A stretch of 64,000 nt of DNA from Maritimibacter alkaliphilus HTCC2654 (GCF_000152805.1 NZ_CH902578.1:638784-702783), one strand, 5' to 3'. Shown: positions 8,357 to 18,411, counted from the stretch's first letter. Made by a program: numbers and translations. The notes: generated by a model not told the origin, from the sequence alone.

Positions 8357-9502
8357 TTACCCCCTGACGGATTGAGCCTTCGGATAGCCCGCACGGTAAC
8401 GCGCGGTCACGATGAGGGAGAAGGTCAGGATAGCCCCCGCCTGATGCACGATGGCGATGTGCAGCGGCGAGGCGTTCAGCACGGTCACGATGCCGATCAC
8501 CATCTGAACTAGGATCATGCCGGACGCCAGCATGAAGGCGTTGCGTGTCGATGGTGCCGCCGCCTTGCGGCCCCGGAAAAAGGCACCGATGGCGAACAGG
8601 ACCAAGAGATAGCCCACGATCCGGTGCATGAACTGCACGAGGCCGGGGTTTTCGAAGAGGTTGCGCCAGACCGGTTCGATCGAAAAGGCGTCCGGCGGAA
8701 AGAACTGCCCCGCCATCATCGGCCAGTCGACGAAACTGCGGCCCGCGTCGATCCCGGCGACCAGTGCGCCCAGCAGAATTTGCAGGAAAGCCAGATGCAT
8801 AAGGCCCGTGCCCATGCCGAACAGCGACTTTTCGCGCAGGCGTCGCGCCTGCATCACTTCGGCCTCGCTGCGCCCAAGCAGCAGGATGCACCACAGGATC
8901 AGCGCGAGAATGGCGAAGGCGAGTCCCAGATGGGTCGCAAGCCGATAGGAGGCGACCGAGGTCATTTCGCCCTGAAGGCCGGAATGCACCATCCACCAGC
9001 CCACGGCGCCCTGCACCCCGATCATCACGCCGATGGTAAGCAGACGCCCGTTCCAGCCACCCGGCACACGCTTGGTGAGGGCGAAGAACAGAAAGCCCGC
9101 GATCCAGACCAGACCGATGAACCGGCCAAGCTGACGGTGGCCCCATTCCCACCAGTAGATCGACTTGAACTCCGACAGGCTCATGCCTTCGTTCATCAGC
9201 CTATACTGCGGAGATTGCTGGTATTTCTCGAACTCCGAGGCCCAGACTTCGCCGCTCGTCGGGGGCAATGAGCCACCCACGAGGTTCCATTCGGTGATCG
9301 ACAGACCGCTGTCGGTCAGGCGCGTCATCCCACCCACCAGAACCATGACGGTGATGAGCGCGAAGAGCGCGATCAGCCAGGCCCGGATGCCGCGCCGGGC
9401 CCCGCGCCCGCCACCACGTTCGATCATGCCCGTCTGGGCGGTCTGGCGCGTCGGCGTATCCTGTCCGACCTCTTCGAAAATGCTGCGACCTGGTTGAGCC
9501 AT
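8357..9502 (-). CDS. ctaA: Heme A synthase, COX15/CtaA family
   Basis: Inner-membrane enzyme oxidising the C8 methyl of heme O to make heme A for cytochrome aa3 oxidase. 381 residues from ATG 9502, chosen because GAGG lies 6 bases upstream and the residues preceding it in the longer frame are non-conserved. Features: a first helix after about residue 40 followed by GGMTRLTDSGLSITEW, EYxW/H-type segments (WWEWGHRQLGRFIG, with a heme-ligand His), a second half with HLGLAF, HLAFLQ and FMHRIVGYL histidines, and about eight membrane helices. Consistent with the type-2 alphaproteobacterial form. Confidence 0.93.
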   Translation of the reverse strand: MAQPGRSIFEEVGQDTPTRQTAQTGMIERGGGRGARRGIRAWLIALFALITVMVLVGGMTRLTDSGLSITEWNLVGGSLPPTSGEVWASEFEKYQQSPQYRLMNEGMSLSEFKSIYWWEWGHRQLGRFIGLVWIAGFLFFALTKRVPGGWNGRLLTIGVMIGVQGAVGWWMVHSGLQGEMTSVASYRLATHLGLAFAILALILWCILLLGRSEAEVMQARRLREKSLFGMGTGLMHLAFLQILLGALVAGIDAGRSFVDWPMMAGQFFPPDAFSIEPVWRNLFENPGLVQFMHRIVGYLLVLFAIGAFFRGRKAAAPSTRNAFMLASGMILVQMVIGIVTVLNASPLHIAIVHQAGAILTFSLIVTARYRAGYPKAQSVRG

Positions 9503-9696
9503 CGGCGTCCTCATGTCTTGTTTCGCGGGACTATCGGGGAAGCCCCAGAAAATGCCAAGCCGGAATGCCGGTTTTAAGGGCGACTTTTGGACGCTTCCGA
9601 TTGCACCCCATAGCTGGTTGTTGGTATAGAGAACGAAACAAAATGTGGTGAACACATCACAGGCGGAAGACCCATAACAAACGAACGGCGGACGAC

Positions 9697-12450
9697 TTGA
9701 ACGACACCCCGGAACCCCCTGAAAACGGTGGCGAATTGCCGCCCGAACGACCCACCTATTCCGGCCCCTCGATCACGATCGAGCAGGAGATGCGGAATTC
9801 CTACCTCGATTACGCGATGAGCGTGATCGTGAGCCGGGCGATTCCGGACCTGCGCGACGGGCTGAAACCGGTGCACCGGCGCATCCTTTACGCGATGCAC
9901 GAGGTGGGCAACACGCACGACAAGCCCTACCGGAAGTCGTCGCGCCCTGTGGCCGACACGATGGGCCAGTATCACCCGCATGGCGACGCCGCGATCTATG
10001 ACGCGCTCGCCCGGATGACGCAGGATTTCTCGATGTCGCTGCCCCTCCTCGACGGTCAGGGCAACTTCGGCTCGATGGACGGGGATAAGCCCGCGGCCTT
10101 CCGTTACACCGAGGTTCGGATGGAGAAGGCGGCGCAGGCGCTGCTGGAAGACATCGACAAGGACACGGTCGATTTTCAGGACAACTACGACGGCAAGCAG
10201 CGCGAGCCGATGGTGCTCCCGGCCCGGTTCCCCAACATGCTGGTCAACGGCGCGGGCGGGATCGCGGTCGGCATGGCCACGAACATTCCGCCGCATAACC
10301 TTGGCGAAGTCGTCGATGCGACGCTCGCCATGATCGAAAGCCCCGACATCTCAGACGAACGGCTGATGGAGATCATCCCCGGCCCCGACTTCCCGACCGG
10401 CGGCGTGATCCTTGGCCGTTCCGGTGCGCGCAAGGCGTATCTGGAAGGGCGCGGCAGCGTGATCCTGCGCGCCAAGACCCGCGTCGAAGAAATCCGCAAG
10501 GACCGCTACGCCATCGTCGTCGACGAAGTGCCGTTTCAGGTGAACAAGGCGATGATGATCGAGAAGATCGCGGACCTCGTGCGCGACAAGAAGCTCGAAG
10601 GCATCGCCGCCATTCAGGACGAAAGTGACCGTCTGGGCGTGCGCGTGGTCATCGAACTCAAACGCGATGCGACGCCCGAGGTGGTGCTGAACCAGCTTTT
10701 CCGCTTCACCCAGCTTCAGACCAGCTTCGGCTGCAACATGCTGGCCCTGAACGGCGGCAAGCCCGAGCAACTGACGCTGCGCGATTTCCTGCGTCATTTC
10801 ATCACCTTCCGCGAAGAAGTCGTGGCGCGGCGCACCGCGTTCCTGTTGCGCAAAGCGCGGGATCGGTCGCACATCCTGTGTGGTCTGGCCGTCGCCGTGT
10901 CGAACGTCGATGAAGTGGTCGCGACCATCCGCGCCTCGGCAGACGCCGCCGAAGCGCGTGAAAAGCTGATGACGCGCCGCTGGCCCGCCGAAGACATCGC
11001 GGATTACATCCGTCTGGTGGACGACCCCACGCACACCATGAACGACGACGGGACATACAACCTGTCGGAAACGCAGGCGCGCGCGATCCTCGAACTGCGG
11101 CTCCAGCGCCTGACCCAGATCGGGGTCAAGGAAGTCACGGACGAGTTGCAGGAACTGGCGGGCAAGATCCGCGAATACCTCGACATCCTGCGCTCGCGCG
11201 ACCGGATCATGGCGATCATCTCGGACGAGTTGACGGCGGTGAAGGACGAATTCGCCGTGCCGCGCCGCTCCGAGATCGTCGAGTGGTCCGGCGACATGGA
11301 CGACGAAGACCTGATCGAGCGTGAGGATATGGTGGTCACCATCACCCAGTCCGGCTGGGCCAAGCGCACGCCGCTGGCCGAATACCGCGAGCAGAAACGC
11401 GGCGGTAAGGGCCTGTCTGGCATGGCGACCAAGGACGAGGACGTCATCACGACGCTATTCGTCGCCAACACCCACACGCAGCTTCTGTTCTTCACCACCG
11501 ATGGGATGGCCTACAAGCTCAAGACATGGCGTCTGCCGCTGGGCGGCCGCACCTCACGCGGGAAGGCTATCGTGAACATCCTGCCGATCCCCACGGGCGT
11601 CGGCATCGCCGCGATCATGCCGGTGGACCGGGACGAGGCCGATTGGGACGACCTTCAGATCGTCTTCGCAACGTCGAAGGGCTCGGTGCGCCGCAACCGT
11701 CTGTCGGATTTCACCAACGTCATGCGCAACGGCAAGATCGCGATGAAGTTCGAGGGCGAGGACGAGAACACCCGCCTCATCAACGCGCGCATCTGCGACG
11801 AGAACGACGATGTGATGCTAGTGACCAACAAGGGCCGCGCGATCCGCTTCCCGGTGCCGGACGTGCGCGTGTTCAACTCGCGCAATTCGACCGGCGTGCG
11901 CGGCATCCGCCTTCTGGGCAAGGATGACGAAGTCGTGTCGATGTCGGTGATCCGCCACTTCGACGCCACGTCCGAAGAGCGCACCGCCTATCTCAAGATG
12001 CGCCGCCAAATGGCCGGGGCCGACGAGACGGACGACAGCGACGACGAGGATGAGGCCGTCGAAGGTGCGATCACGCAGGAGCGGTTCGAGGAAATGCAGG
12101 CCGCCGAAGAGCTGATCCTGACCATCACCGAAAAGGGTCTGGGCAAGCTGTCGTCAAGCCACGACTACCCCGTGCGCGGGCGCGGCGGTCAGGGCGTCAC
12201 CGCCTTTACCAAGGCGATGCCCGGCGGCGATCTGGTCGCCTGTTTCCCGGTCGGGATGGAGGATCAGGTGATGCTCGCCACCTCCAAGGGCCAGTCGATC
12301 CGCTGCCCCGTCAACGGCATTTCGTTCCGCTCGCGCGGCGCGGGTGGCGTGAAAGTGTTCAACACCGGCAAGGGCGAAAGCGTCGTGTCGGTGGCCTGGA
12401 TCGCGGAATCGGCGGACGAGGACGAGGCCGAGGAGGCGACGGATGCCTAA
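9697..12450 (+). CDS. gyrA: DNA gyrase subunit A
   Basis: ATP-dependent type II topoisomerase breakage-reunion subunit. 917 residues; the start appears to be TTG (9697) before [10 protein letters not shown]. The catalytic Tyr137 lies in AAFRYTEVR. The quinolone-resistance region reads [12 protein letters not shown]: the residue equivalent to E. coli Ser83 is Ala98, while Asp102 (Asp87) is kept. The C-terminal wrapping domain has the GyrA-box-like [11 protein letters not shown] at about 565 and repeated blades, interrupted by an acidic segment (about 773-790, rich in Asp/Glu) and ending in an acidic tail. Divergent from cox15, with no close operon partner upstream. Confidence 0.97.
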   Translation: MNDTPEPPENGGELPPERPTYSGPSITIEQEMRNSYLDYAMSVIVSRAIPDLRDGLKPVHRRILYAMHEVGNTHDKPYRKSSRPVADTMGQYHPHGDAAIYDALARMTQDFSMSLPLLDGQGNFGSMDGDKPAAFRYTEVRMEKAAQALLEDIDKDTVDFQDNYDGKQREPMVLPARFPNMLVNGAGGIAVGMATNIPPHNLGEVVDATLAMIESPDISDERLMEIIPGPDFPTGGVILGRSGARKAYLEGRGSVILRAKTRVEEIRKDRYAIVVDEVPFQVNKAMMIEKIADLVRDKKLEGIAAIQDESDRLGVRVVIELKRDATPEVVLNQLFRFTQLQTSFGCNMLALNGGKPEQLTLRDFLRHFITFREEVVARRTAFLLRKARDRSHILCGLAVAVSNVDEVVATIRASADAAEAREKLMTRRWPAEDIADYIRLVDDPTHTMNDDGTYNLSETQARAILELRLQRLTQIGVKEVTDELQELAGKIREYLDILRSRDRIMAIISDELTAVKDEFAVPRRSEIVEWSGDMDDEDLIEREDMVVTITQSGWAKRTPLAEYREQKRGGKGLSGMATKDEDVITTLFVANTHTQLLFFTTDGMAYKLKTWRLPLGGRTSRGKAIVNILPIPTGVGIAAIMPVDRDEADWDDLQIVFATSKGSVRRNRLSDFTNVMRNGKIAMKFEGEDENTRLINARICDENDDVMLVTNKGRAIRFPVPDVRVFNSRNSTGVRGIRLLGKDDEVVSMSVIRHFDATSEERTAYLKMRRQMAGADETDDSDDEDEAVEGAITQERFEEMQAAEELILTITEKGLGKLSSSHDYPVRGRGGQGVTAFTKAMPGGDLVACFPVGMEDQVMLATSKGQSIRCPVNGISFRSRGAGGVKVFNTGKGESVVSVAWIAESADEDEAEEATDA

Positions 12451-12468
12451 GGGCGTGCGGCGAACCTG

Positions 12469-13878
12469 ATGTTCCCGACGCTCACACGCACCGAGGCGCA
12501 GGCGCGCCATTGGGATATCATCATCGCGGGGAGTTCCTTCTCCGCGATGTTCTTTTTGCAGGGTCTGCCGAAGGGGCTTTCGGTCCTCGTGATCGAAAAG
12601 GGTCGCCACATGACCCATGCCGAGCAGATCGCCAGCGGGTTTCGCAATCTCGAAGCCGTGCCGATGAACAATCGCTCCGGGCATGACAAGGAATGGGTGT
12701 TTCACAGCCTGCTGGGCGGCAACTCGAACTGCTGGTGGGCCTGCACCCCGCGCTTTCATCCCAGCGATTTTCGGATGCAGAGCCTTTACGGCGTGGGCGA
12801 GGATTGGCCGCTCAATTACGACGACCTCGCGCCCTTTTATCAGGAGGTCGAGGAGGCGATGGACGTGAACGGCGGCGGGTCGGATCACGTCCTGCCGCGC
12901 GACAAGCCGTTTCCTTACCCCGCGCATCTGCCGACGCGGTCCGACAAGGTGCTGCGGGCGCATTCGGACCTGTGGTGGGCGCAACCGACCGCGCGGGCCA
13001 ACGGCGGGCCGCGCGCGCAGTGTTGCGCCAACGGGGTCTGCGACGAATGCCCGATCGACTCGAAATACTCGGTGCTGAACAGTTTCGACCGCCTCGCTTA
13101 TGACGGCGCGTATCTGTTGACCGAGACCGAGGTGCGCGCCGCCCGGATCGAGGGCGGACGCGCAACGGGCGTATTGGTGCGTGACGCGGATGGCGAGGGC
13201 GAGATTTCGGGCAGCGCCGTGGCACTTGGCACCAACGCGCTTTTCAACGCCGTGATCCTGCTGCGCTCCGGCGTGGATCACCCCAAACTCGGCGTCGGGA
13301 TCAACGAACAGGTCGCGCAGAATGTGCTGATCGACGGGCCGGGGCTGGGCTATTTCGGCGGCACCTCCGTCACCGGGCATGGCTACGCGCTGTATGACGG
13401 GCCGCACCGCGCCAATCATTCGGGCGTGTTGATGGAGACCTACAACGCGCCGATGGAGCTGCGCCCGGACCCCGGCAAATGGACCGAGAGGCTCCGAATG
13501 AAGATCATCGCGGAAGATCTGCCGCGCGACGACAACCGGGTGGTGCTGGACGGCGACGATTACGTGATCGAATGGGCCGGGCATGATGCCTATGCCTGGG
13601 ACGGGCTGGCATGGGGGCTGGAGCGGATGCAATCGATCCTGCCCGACGGGCTGGATTTCTGGGGCTGGACCGAGCCGGTCAAGACCGAGAAACACGCGAT
13701 GGGCACGCACCGCTTCGGCTCCGACCCCGCGCGCCATGTGGTGGACCCGGACCTGCGGGTGCATGGCGTTGACGGGCTGTTCGCTCTCGGCTCCGGCGTC
13801 TTTCCCACGTCGAGCCTCGCCAACCCGACGCTCACCTTATCGGCGCTGGCGCTTCGGGCCGGGCGGAAGGTTTCATGA
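12469..13878 (+). CDS. GMC-type FAD oxidoreductase with a four-cysteine cluster
   Basis: Flavin dehydrogenase of the glucose-methanol-choline superfamily, 469 residues. The N-terminal dinucleotide fold is IIIAGSSFSAMF (about 17-28). The C-terminal GMC block has THRFG (His414) and ANPTLT (Asn452), the usual active-site His/Asn pair. A compact C-C-x4-C-x2-C motif (Cys185, 186, 191, 194; QCCANGVCDECP) sits where FAD-dependent glucose/fructose dehydrogenases carry a [3Fe-4S] cluster. No signal peptide of its own. It overlaps the next gene by ATGA, and that product has a Tat signal, suggesting co-export. Substrate cannot be told from sequence. Confidence 0.85.
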   Translation: MFPTLTRTEAQARHWDIIIAGSSFSAMFFLQGLPKGLSVLVIEKGRHMTHAEQIASGFRNLEAVPMNNRSGHDKEWVFHSLLGGNSNCWWACTPRFHPSDFRMQSLYGVGEDWPLNYDDLAPFYQEVEEAMDVNGGGSDHVLPRDKPFPYPAHLPTRSDKVLRAHSDLWWAQPTARANGGPRAQCCANGVCDECPIDSKYSVLNSFDRLAYDGAYLLTETEVRAARIEGGRATGVLVRDADGEGEISGSAVALGTNALFNAVILLRSGVDHPKLGVGINEQVAQNVLIDGPGLGYFGGTSVTGHGYALYDGPHRANHSGVLMETYNAPMELRPDPGKWTERLRMKIIAEDLPRDDNRVVLDGDDYVIEWAGHDAYAWDGLAWGLERMQSILPDGLDFWGWTEPVKTEKHAMGTHRFGSDPARHVVDPDLRVHGVDGLFALGSGVFPTSSLANPTLTLSALALRAGRKVS

Positions 13879-14261
13879 AGCGGCGCGCGTTCATAGCCAC
13901 CAGCAGCGCGGCGGCGCTTGTCGCAGCCACCCCGGCGCAGGCGCAGCTCTTCCGGGGGCGCAAGCTCGCCGCCCTCGTCGAACGCTGCCGCGCCCATCTG
14001 GCCAGAAGTTTCCCGGCCTCGGTCATGGCGCAACCCGCGACGGAAACCTTCCTCGCCGCCTATGCCGAACATGCGCTGGATCGTCCAGACCTGTTCCCCG
14101 AAGACGGTGCCTTCTTCCACTTCCTCACGTCCACCACCGTGATCGCCCATGTGGAAACCGGCGAAGACCTGTCGTTCGACGTGATTTTCGACCCGCATGA
14201 CGCGCCTTGTTCGAACCATCTGGGCGCACTCTACGCTCCAGTTGGCGAACACGACGCCTAG
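13875..14261 (+). CDS. Small Tat-signal protein, putative export partner of the GMC dehydrogenase
   Basis: 128 residues beginning MKRRAFIATSSAAALVAATP: twin arginines (Arg3-Arg4), a hydrophobic stretch and an AQA cleavage site at about 21-23, i.e. a Tat signal. The mature part is short, with one Cys, and has no cofactor motif. The gene overlaps the GMC gene by four bases (ATGA). In FAD-glucose and gluconate dehydrogenases a small Tat-bearing subunit carries the folded flavoprotein across the membrane. The arrangement suggests the same here; homology to that subunit family (gluconate 2-dehydrogenase subunit 3) is inference. Confidence 0.75.
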   Translation: MKRRAFIATSSAAALVAATPAQAQLFRGRKLAALVERCRAHLARSFPASVMAQPATETFLAAYAEHALDRPDLFPEDGAFFHFLTSTTVIAHVETGEDLSFDVIFDPHDAPCSNHLGALYAPVGEHDA

Positions 14262-14393
14262 CGTTTCCAGTCCGCGAACAGTCGCGGCAATTCACGTTCA
14301 TTTCCCACAAATGCCGAACAATCACCTCGGCGCGTCCCCGATCCTGCCCCAATCGGATGGCCTATTGGGATCAACGCAAGAGGGACCGGACAC

Positions 14394-14552
14394 ATGGCCT
14401 ATACCTATCGACGCATCGACCTGACCCGCCGCCCGACCGAGGCGCGCTTTCGCGATTTCCGGCCCACCGGACGCTATGCGCAGATCCTCGACCTGATCGG
14501 CTATGGCAAGGGACCGAAAAGCCCGCAGGCCGCCGCCCTCGCCGCAAGTTAA
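14394..14552 (+). CDS. Small basic protein, 52 residues, unknown
   Basis: Short frame beginning MAYTYRRIDLTRRPTEARF and ending SPQAAALAAS, basic and without a membrane segment. Support: a GAGGGA ribosome-binding site 7 bases before ATG 14394, a preceding 130-bp gap able to hold a promoter, and a strong intrinsic terminator 30 bp after the stop, which together make a self-contained transcription unit. I do not recognise the family. Confidence 0.65.
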   Translation: MAYTYRRIDLTRRPTEARFRDFRPTGRYAQILDLIGYGKGPKSPQAAALAAS

Positions 14553-14581
14553 CCGAATACCGCCTCCTCAAGGTGCAAACT

Positions 14582-14608
14582 GGCCCGCGCAAGCGGGCCT
14601 TTTCTTTT
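14582..14608 (+). terminator. Intrinsic terminator after the 52-residue ORF
   Basis: Seven-base stem GGCCCGC / GCGGGCC around a GCAA (GNRA) tetraloop, followed directly by TTTTCTTTT. A textbook rho-independent terminator on the plus strand, insulating trmFO, which starts at 14635. Confidence 0.9.
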
Positions 14609-14634
14609 GCGCACCGAGCGCCTAAATCGCCACC

Positions 14635-15987
14635 ATGTCCAAAACGCTTCATATCGTCGGCGGTGGCATGGCCGGGTCCGAGGCCGCGTGGCAGGCTGCC
14701 AACGCGGGGCTCGACGTGGTCATCCACGAAATGCGCCCCAAGGTCGAAACCTTCGCCCACCACACCGGCAAGCTGGCCGAGATGGTCTGTTCCAACTCGT
14801 TCCGTTCGGACGACAGCGAGCAGAACGCGGTCGGGCTCCTGCATTGGGAAATGCGGCAAGCGGATTCGCTGATTATGGCGGCGGCCGACAAGCACCGGCT
14901 GCCCGCAGGTGGTGCGCTTGCCGTGGACCGCGAACCGTTCTCGCAACACGTCACCGACACCCTGCGCGCCCTGCCGAACGTGACCGTAGTGGACGAGGAA
15001 ATCACCGATCTGCCCGGCGAAGGCCATTGGCTGTTCACCACCGGGCCGCTGACCTCGCCCGCACTTGGCGAAGCCATCGCGCGGGAAACCGGGGCGGACC
15101 GGCTTGCCTTCTTCGACGCCATCGCCCCCATCGTCTATGCCGAAAGCATCGACATGGACGTGGTCTGGGCGCAGTCGCGGTATGACAAGGGCGAGACCGA
15201 GGAAGAGCGCAAAGCCTACCTCAACTGCCCGATGACCAAGGACCAGTACGAAGCGTTCATCGACGCGCTGCTGGCCGCCGACAAGACCGAGTTTCACGAG
15301 GGGGAGACGGCGGGCTATTTCGACGGTTGCCTTCCGATCGAGATCATGGCCGAGCGCGGGCGCGAAACACTGCGCCACGGGCCGATGAAGCCCGTCGGCC
15401 TGACCAACGCGCACAAGCCCGACGAAAAAGCCTATGCCGTGGTGCAACTGCGCCGTGACAATGCGCTCGGCACCCTGTTCAACATGGTCGGCTTCCAGAC
15501 CAAGATGAAATACGGCGCGCAGACCGAGGTGTTCAAGATGATCCCCGGTCTGGAGAACGCGAGTTTCGCGCGTCTGGGCGGCATCCACCGCAACACTTTC
15601 ATGAACTCGCCCACGCTTCTGGACGAACAGATGCGCCTGCGCACCCGTCCGAATGTGCGCTTCGCGGGTCAGGTCACGGGGGTCGAGGGCTACGTGGAAA
15701 GTGCCGCGATGGGGCTGCTTGCCGCGCGCTTCGCCATTGCCGAACTGGCGGGTGCCAGCCTGCCCCCGGTGCCGAACACCACCGCCATGGGCGCGCTCGT
15801 CACCCACATCACCGGTGGGGCCGAGGCCAAGACGTTCCAGCCGATGAACGTGAACTTCGGGCTGTTCCCGCCCGTGGACCTCAAGGGTGGGCGCAAGAAC
15901 CGGCCTGCCCGCTACAAGGCCTATACCGACCGCGCGAAGGACGATTGGCGGAACTGGTTGACGGGTTCGGCGGTTGAGACGGCATGA
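14635..15987 (+). CDS. trmFO: TrmFO, folate/FAD-dependent tRNA m5U54 methyltransferase
   Basis: Forms 5-methyluridine at position 54 of tRNA using 5,10-methylenetetrahydrofolate and FADH2. 450 residues. The Rossmann motif [13 protein letters not shown] is at about 7-19; [35 protein letters not shown] and GLFPPVDLK are the characteristic TrmFO blocks, and the catalytic-region cysteines are present (Cys in MVCSNSF and LNCPM). It follows a terminator and overlaps the next small membrane protein gene by ATGA. Confidence 0.95.
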   Translation: MSKTLHIVGGGMAGSEAAWQAANAGLDVVIHEMRPKVETFAHHTGKLAEMVCSNSFRSDDSEQNAVGLLHWEMRQADSLIMAAADKHRLPAGGALAVDREPFSQHVTDTLRALPNVTVVDEEITDLPGEGHWLFTTGPLTSPALGEAIARETGADRLAFFDAIAPIVYAESIDMDVVWAQSRYDKGETEEERKAYLNCPMTKDQYEAFIDALLAADKTEFHEGETAGYFDGCLPIEIMAERGRETLRHGPMKPVGLTNAHKPDEKAYAVVQLRRDNALGTLFNMVGFQTKMKYGAQTEVFKMIPGLENASFARLGGIHRNTFMNSPTLLDEQMRLRTRPNVRFAGQVTGVEGYVESAAMGLLAARFAIAELAGASLPPVPNTTAMGALVTHITGGAEAKTFQPMNVNFGLFPPVDLKGGRKNRPARYKAYTDRAKDDWRNWLTGSAVETA

Positions 15988-16199
15988 ACTATCTACTCGC
16001 CATTCTGCTGCCGCCGCTGTCGATCCTTCTGACGGGTCGGCCGATCCTTGCCATCATCATCTTCCTGATCTGGGTGCCCGCGATCATCTTTTCGGGCGGG
16101 CTCACGCATCCGATGTTCATCATCCTCGCGTGGATCCTGATCTATCAGTCGGGTGAGGAGCGACGCACGCGCCGGATCGAACGCGCGGCGGGCGAATAA
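15984..16199 (+). CDS. Small two-helix membrane protein, YqaE/Pmp3-like
   Basis: 71 residues with two long hydrophobic helices (about 2-36 and 42-56) and a basic, charged tail ([11 protein letters not shown]). [13 protein letters not shown] resembles the first helix of the YqaE/Pmp3 (UPF0057) stress-membrane family, but the match is loose. The start overlaps the trmFO stop by four bases, so the two are co-translated. Function unknown. Confidence 0.65.
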   Translation: MNYLLAILLPPLSILLTGRPILAIIIFLIWVPAIIFSGGLTHPMFIILAWILIYQSGEERRTRRIERAAGE

Positions 16200-16243
16200 G
16201 CCTCCGGGTGGACCTCCTGCCGTGAGCGTCCTACGCTTGGGCC

Positions 16244-16849
16244 ATGGCTGACAAGTTTCTCGACAAGGTCTACGACACGGACCCCGACCGCCTGACCGAT
16301 CTCTATGATGACTGGGCGGGCGATTACGACGGTGAACTCATCGACAACGGATATGCGACGCCGGGGCGGCTGGCCCGCGCGCTCGCCTCGGTCGCCGAGG
16401 ACAAGAACGCACCGCTTCTGGACTTCGGATGCGGCACGGGGCTGGGCGGCGCGGCGCTGGCGGCTGTCGGTTTCCGCACGCTCGACGGCTGTGACGTGTC
16501 CGAAGGGATGCTTCAAGAAGCGCGGATGAAGGGCATCTACCGCAACCTCTGGCAGACCGACGAGTCCGGCCGCCTGCCCTTCAATCTGTCCGACTATCCT
16601 CTGGTTGCGGCGATCGGCGTGATCTCGACCGGGGCCGCACCTGCCGAGATGCTGCCCTATATCGCGCGGCTCATGTCGCCCGGCGCACTGCTCGCCTTTT
16701 CCTACAACGATCATACGCTGGAGGACGCCGCCTATATGGACGCGCTCGACAGCGTGACGGAAACCGCGTCGATCCTTTTCGACGCGGTCGGCGATCACAT
16801 TCCCGGCCTCGGGTCCAAATCCCGTGTCTACGTGCTGGAGATCGGCTGA
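16244..16849 (+). CDS. Class I SAM-dependent methyltransferase
   Basis: 201 residues. SAM-binding motif I LLDFGCGTGLGGA lies at about 58-70, followed by DGCDVSEGMLQEA (motif II acidic loop). The N-terminal YDDWAGDYDGEL is typical of small-molecule methyltransferases near the WBSCR27/TPMT-like group. No signal or membrane segment. Immediately followed by gluQ with no gap (TGA then GTG). Substrate unknown. Confidence 0.8.
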   Translation: MADKFLDKVYDTDPDRLTDLYDDWAGDYDGELIDNGYATPGRLARALASVAEDKNAPLLDFGCGTGLGGAALAAVGFRTLDGCDVSEGMLQEARMKGIYRNLWQTDESGRLPFNLSDYPLVAAIGVISTGAAPAEMLPYIARLMSPGALLAFSYNDHTLEDAAYMDALDSVTETASILFDAVGDHIPGLGSKSRVYVLEIG

Positions 16850-17674
16850 GTGCGCACCCGCTTCGCCCCGTCTCCGACGGGTCTGCTGCATCTGGGGCAC
16901 GCGTTCTCTGCCCTGACCGTGTGGCAAGTCGCGGCGGATCTGGGGGGCACGGCGCTTCTTCGGATCGAAGACACCGACAGCACGCGCTGCCGGGCCGAAT
17001 ACGAAACGGCGATCTACGAAGACCTCGGATGGCTCGGGCTCGACTGGCCCGCGCCCGTGTGGCGGCAATCCGAGCACCTCGCGGACTACGCGGCGACGCT
17101 TGAGCGGTTGGCCCTGCGTGGCCTGCTTTACCCCTGTTCCTGCTCCCGCAAACAGATCGCCGAAGCCGGCGCGACGCCGGGGTGGGACGGGCTGGTCTAT
17201 CCGGGCACCTGCCGCCAGCGCCCGATGTCGGAGGCACGACCGGGCGATGCGTTGCGCCTGAACTTGTCTGCTGCGCTCGAAGCGGCCGGCCCCTTGCCCG
17301 CCTTCACCGAAACCGGACCGCTCCACGCCGGGACGCATCGCCCCGATCCCGCCGCGCTCATCGCGCATGTCGGGGACCCGGTGCTTCGGCGCAAGGAAAC
17401 CGGCGACCCGGCCTATCACCTCGCCTGTCCTCAGGACGACGCGGCACAGGGCATCACCCATGTCGTGCGCGGCGCGGACCTGTGGCACGCGACCTTTCTG
17501 CATGTGGTGATCCAGACGCTGATGGGCTGGCCCGTGCCCACCTATCACCACCACGACCTGATCCGCGACGAGGGTGGAGCGCGGCTTGCCAAGATCGCGC
17601 ACAGCCGCGCCATCCGCGCCTATCGTGAGGACGGCCTGACGCCCGACGACCTGCGCGCGCGCGTCGGGTTCTGA
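16850..17674 (+). CDS. gluQ: Glutamyl-Q tRNA(Asp) synthetase
   Basis: Truncated glutamyl-tRNA synthetase paralogue that attaches glutamate to queuosine in tRNA(Asp). 274 residues from GTG 16850; the anticodon-binding domain of GluRS is absent, as expected. HIGH-like HLGH is at 14-17, the LLRIEDTD specificity loop at about 36-43, zinc ligands C-x-C (Cys96, Cys98), Tyr117 and Cys121, and the KMSKS-like loop ARLAKIAHSR. Directly follows the methyltransferase gene. Confidence 0.93.
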   Translation: MRTRFAPSPTGLLHLGHAFSALTVWQVAADLGGTALLRIEDTDSTRCRAEYETAIYEDLGWLGLDWPAPVWRQSEHLADYAATLERLALRGLLYPCSCSRKQIAEAGATPGWDGLVYPGTCRQRPMSEARPGDALRLNLSAALEAAGPLPAFTETGPLHAGTHRPDPAALIAHVGDPVLRRKETGDPAYHLACPQDDAAQGITHVVRGADLWHATFLHVVIQTLMGWPVPTYHHHDLIRDEGGARLAKIAHSRAIRAYREDGLTPDDLRARVGF

Positions 17675-17750
17675 ACGCGCACAGGGAACATCGCGCCGGA
17701 GTCCTTGGTTTGTGACGGACAACACCGACCACAAGGAGCGCGCCCCCGCC

Positions 17751-18407
17751 ATGTTCGACTGGCTGACCGAAAACATCGAAGTCGTCCAACTGATCGCGTC
17801 CGTGACCACCACGATCGTCTGGATCGTCTACCTGAACATCTTCCTTCAGGGCTTCATCCAGCAACGCAGGTCCAGTCTGCTCGTCAACCGCGGCGGCGGC
17901 GAAGACCTCGACAGCCGGTGTCTTGTCTCGAACATGGGGGCGCAGCCGATCTATTTGCTCGACGTTCTGGCGGCCACCGAGGGCAAGACCGCCCCGACGC
18001 TTGCGAGCGTGGTGGACCGAAAGGAACTGCGCGACGGGCAGAACGAGCGGCCCAGCGAAGTGACGGGACAGGGTCCGATCAACTGCGGCAGCTACGTAGA
18101 CATCGGCAGCTTTCGCGACGTGGTGGAACGGGCCGAATTCCACGGGCTGAAAGCGGTCGAGAACGACAGCAAGCGCCTGAAGCTGATCGTGGTCGCCGCG
18201 ACCAATCAGGCCAAGCACATCGTCGCCGCGAGCCGGGAGTTCGACATCGAGGGGGATGGAGACGCGGTTGCGGTGCGCCCCCGTTCGGTCGAAGCCCGTC
18301 AGATCCGCGCACGCCGCAAACGCAAACGCCTGACGAAGCTCCTGGAGGAAATCCAGCGCAAGAGAAGCGGCGAAGCGGTGGAAAGCGCCGAGATCGACCG
18401 GCTGTGA
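17751..18407 (+). CDS. Membrane-anchored protein of unknown function
   Basis: About 218 residues from ATG 17751 (MFDWLTENIEVVQLIASV), chosen because AAGGAG lies 12 bases upstream; an in-frame GTG at 17712 would add 13 residues. One N-terminal hydrophobic helix (about 12-35), then a soluble domain with no motif I recognise, then a highly basic C-terminal helix (RRKRKRLTKLL). Tail-to-tail with hisI, only 4 bp apart. Confidence 0.7.
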   Translation: MFDWLTENIEVVQLIASVTTTIVWIVYLNIFLQGFIQQRRSSLLVNRGGGEDLDSRCLVSNMGAQPIYLLDVLAATEGKTAPTLASVVDRKELRDGQNERPSEVTGQGPINCGSYVDIGSFRDVVERAEFHGLKAVENDSKRLKLIVVAATNQAKHIVAASREFDIEGDGDAVAVRPRSVEARQIRARRKRKRLTKLLEEIQRKRSGEAVESAEIDRL

Positions 18408-18411
18408 GGGA

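Noticed and set aside
12154..13764. 536-codon minus-strand frame opposite gyrA end and the GMC gene
   Set aside because: Antisense artefact; the plus-strand genes carry catalytic motifs.
14371..15807. 478-codon open frame on the minus strand opposite trmFO
   Set aside because: Antisense shadow of a high-GC gene; composition is His/Arg/Gly-rich with no domain, and trmFO is clear on the plus strand.
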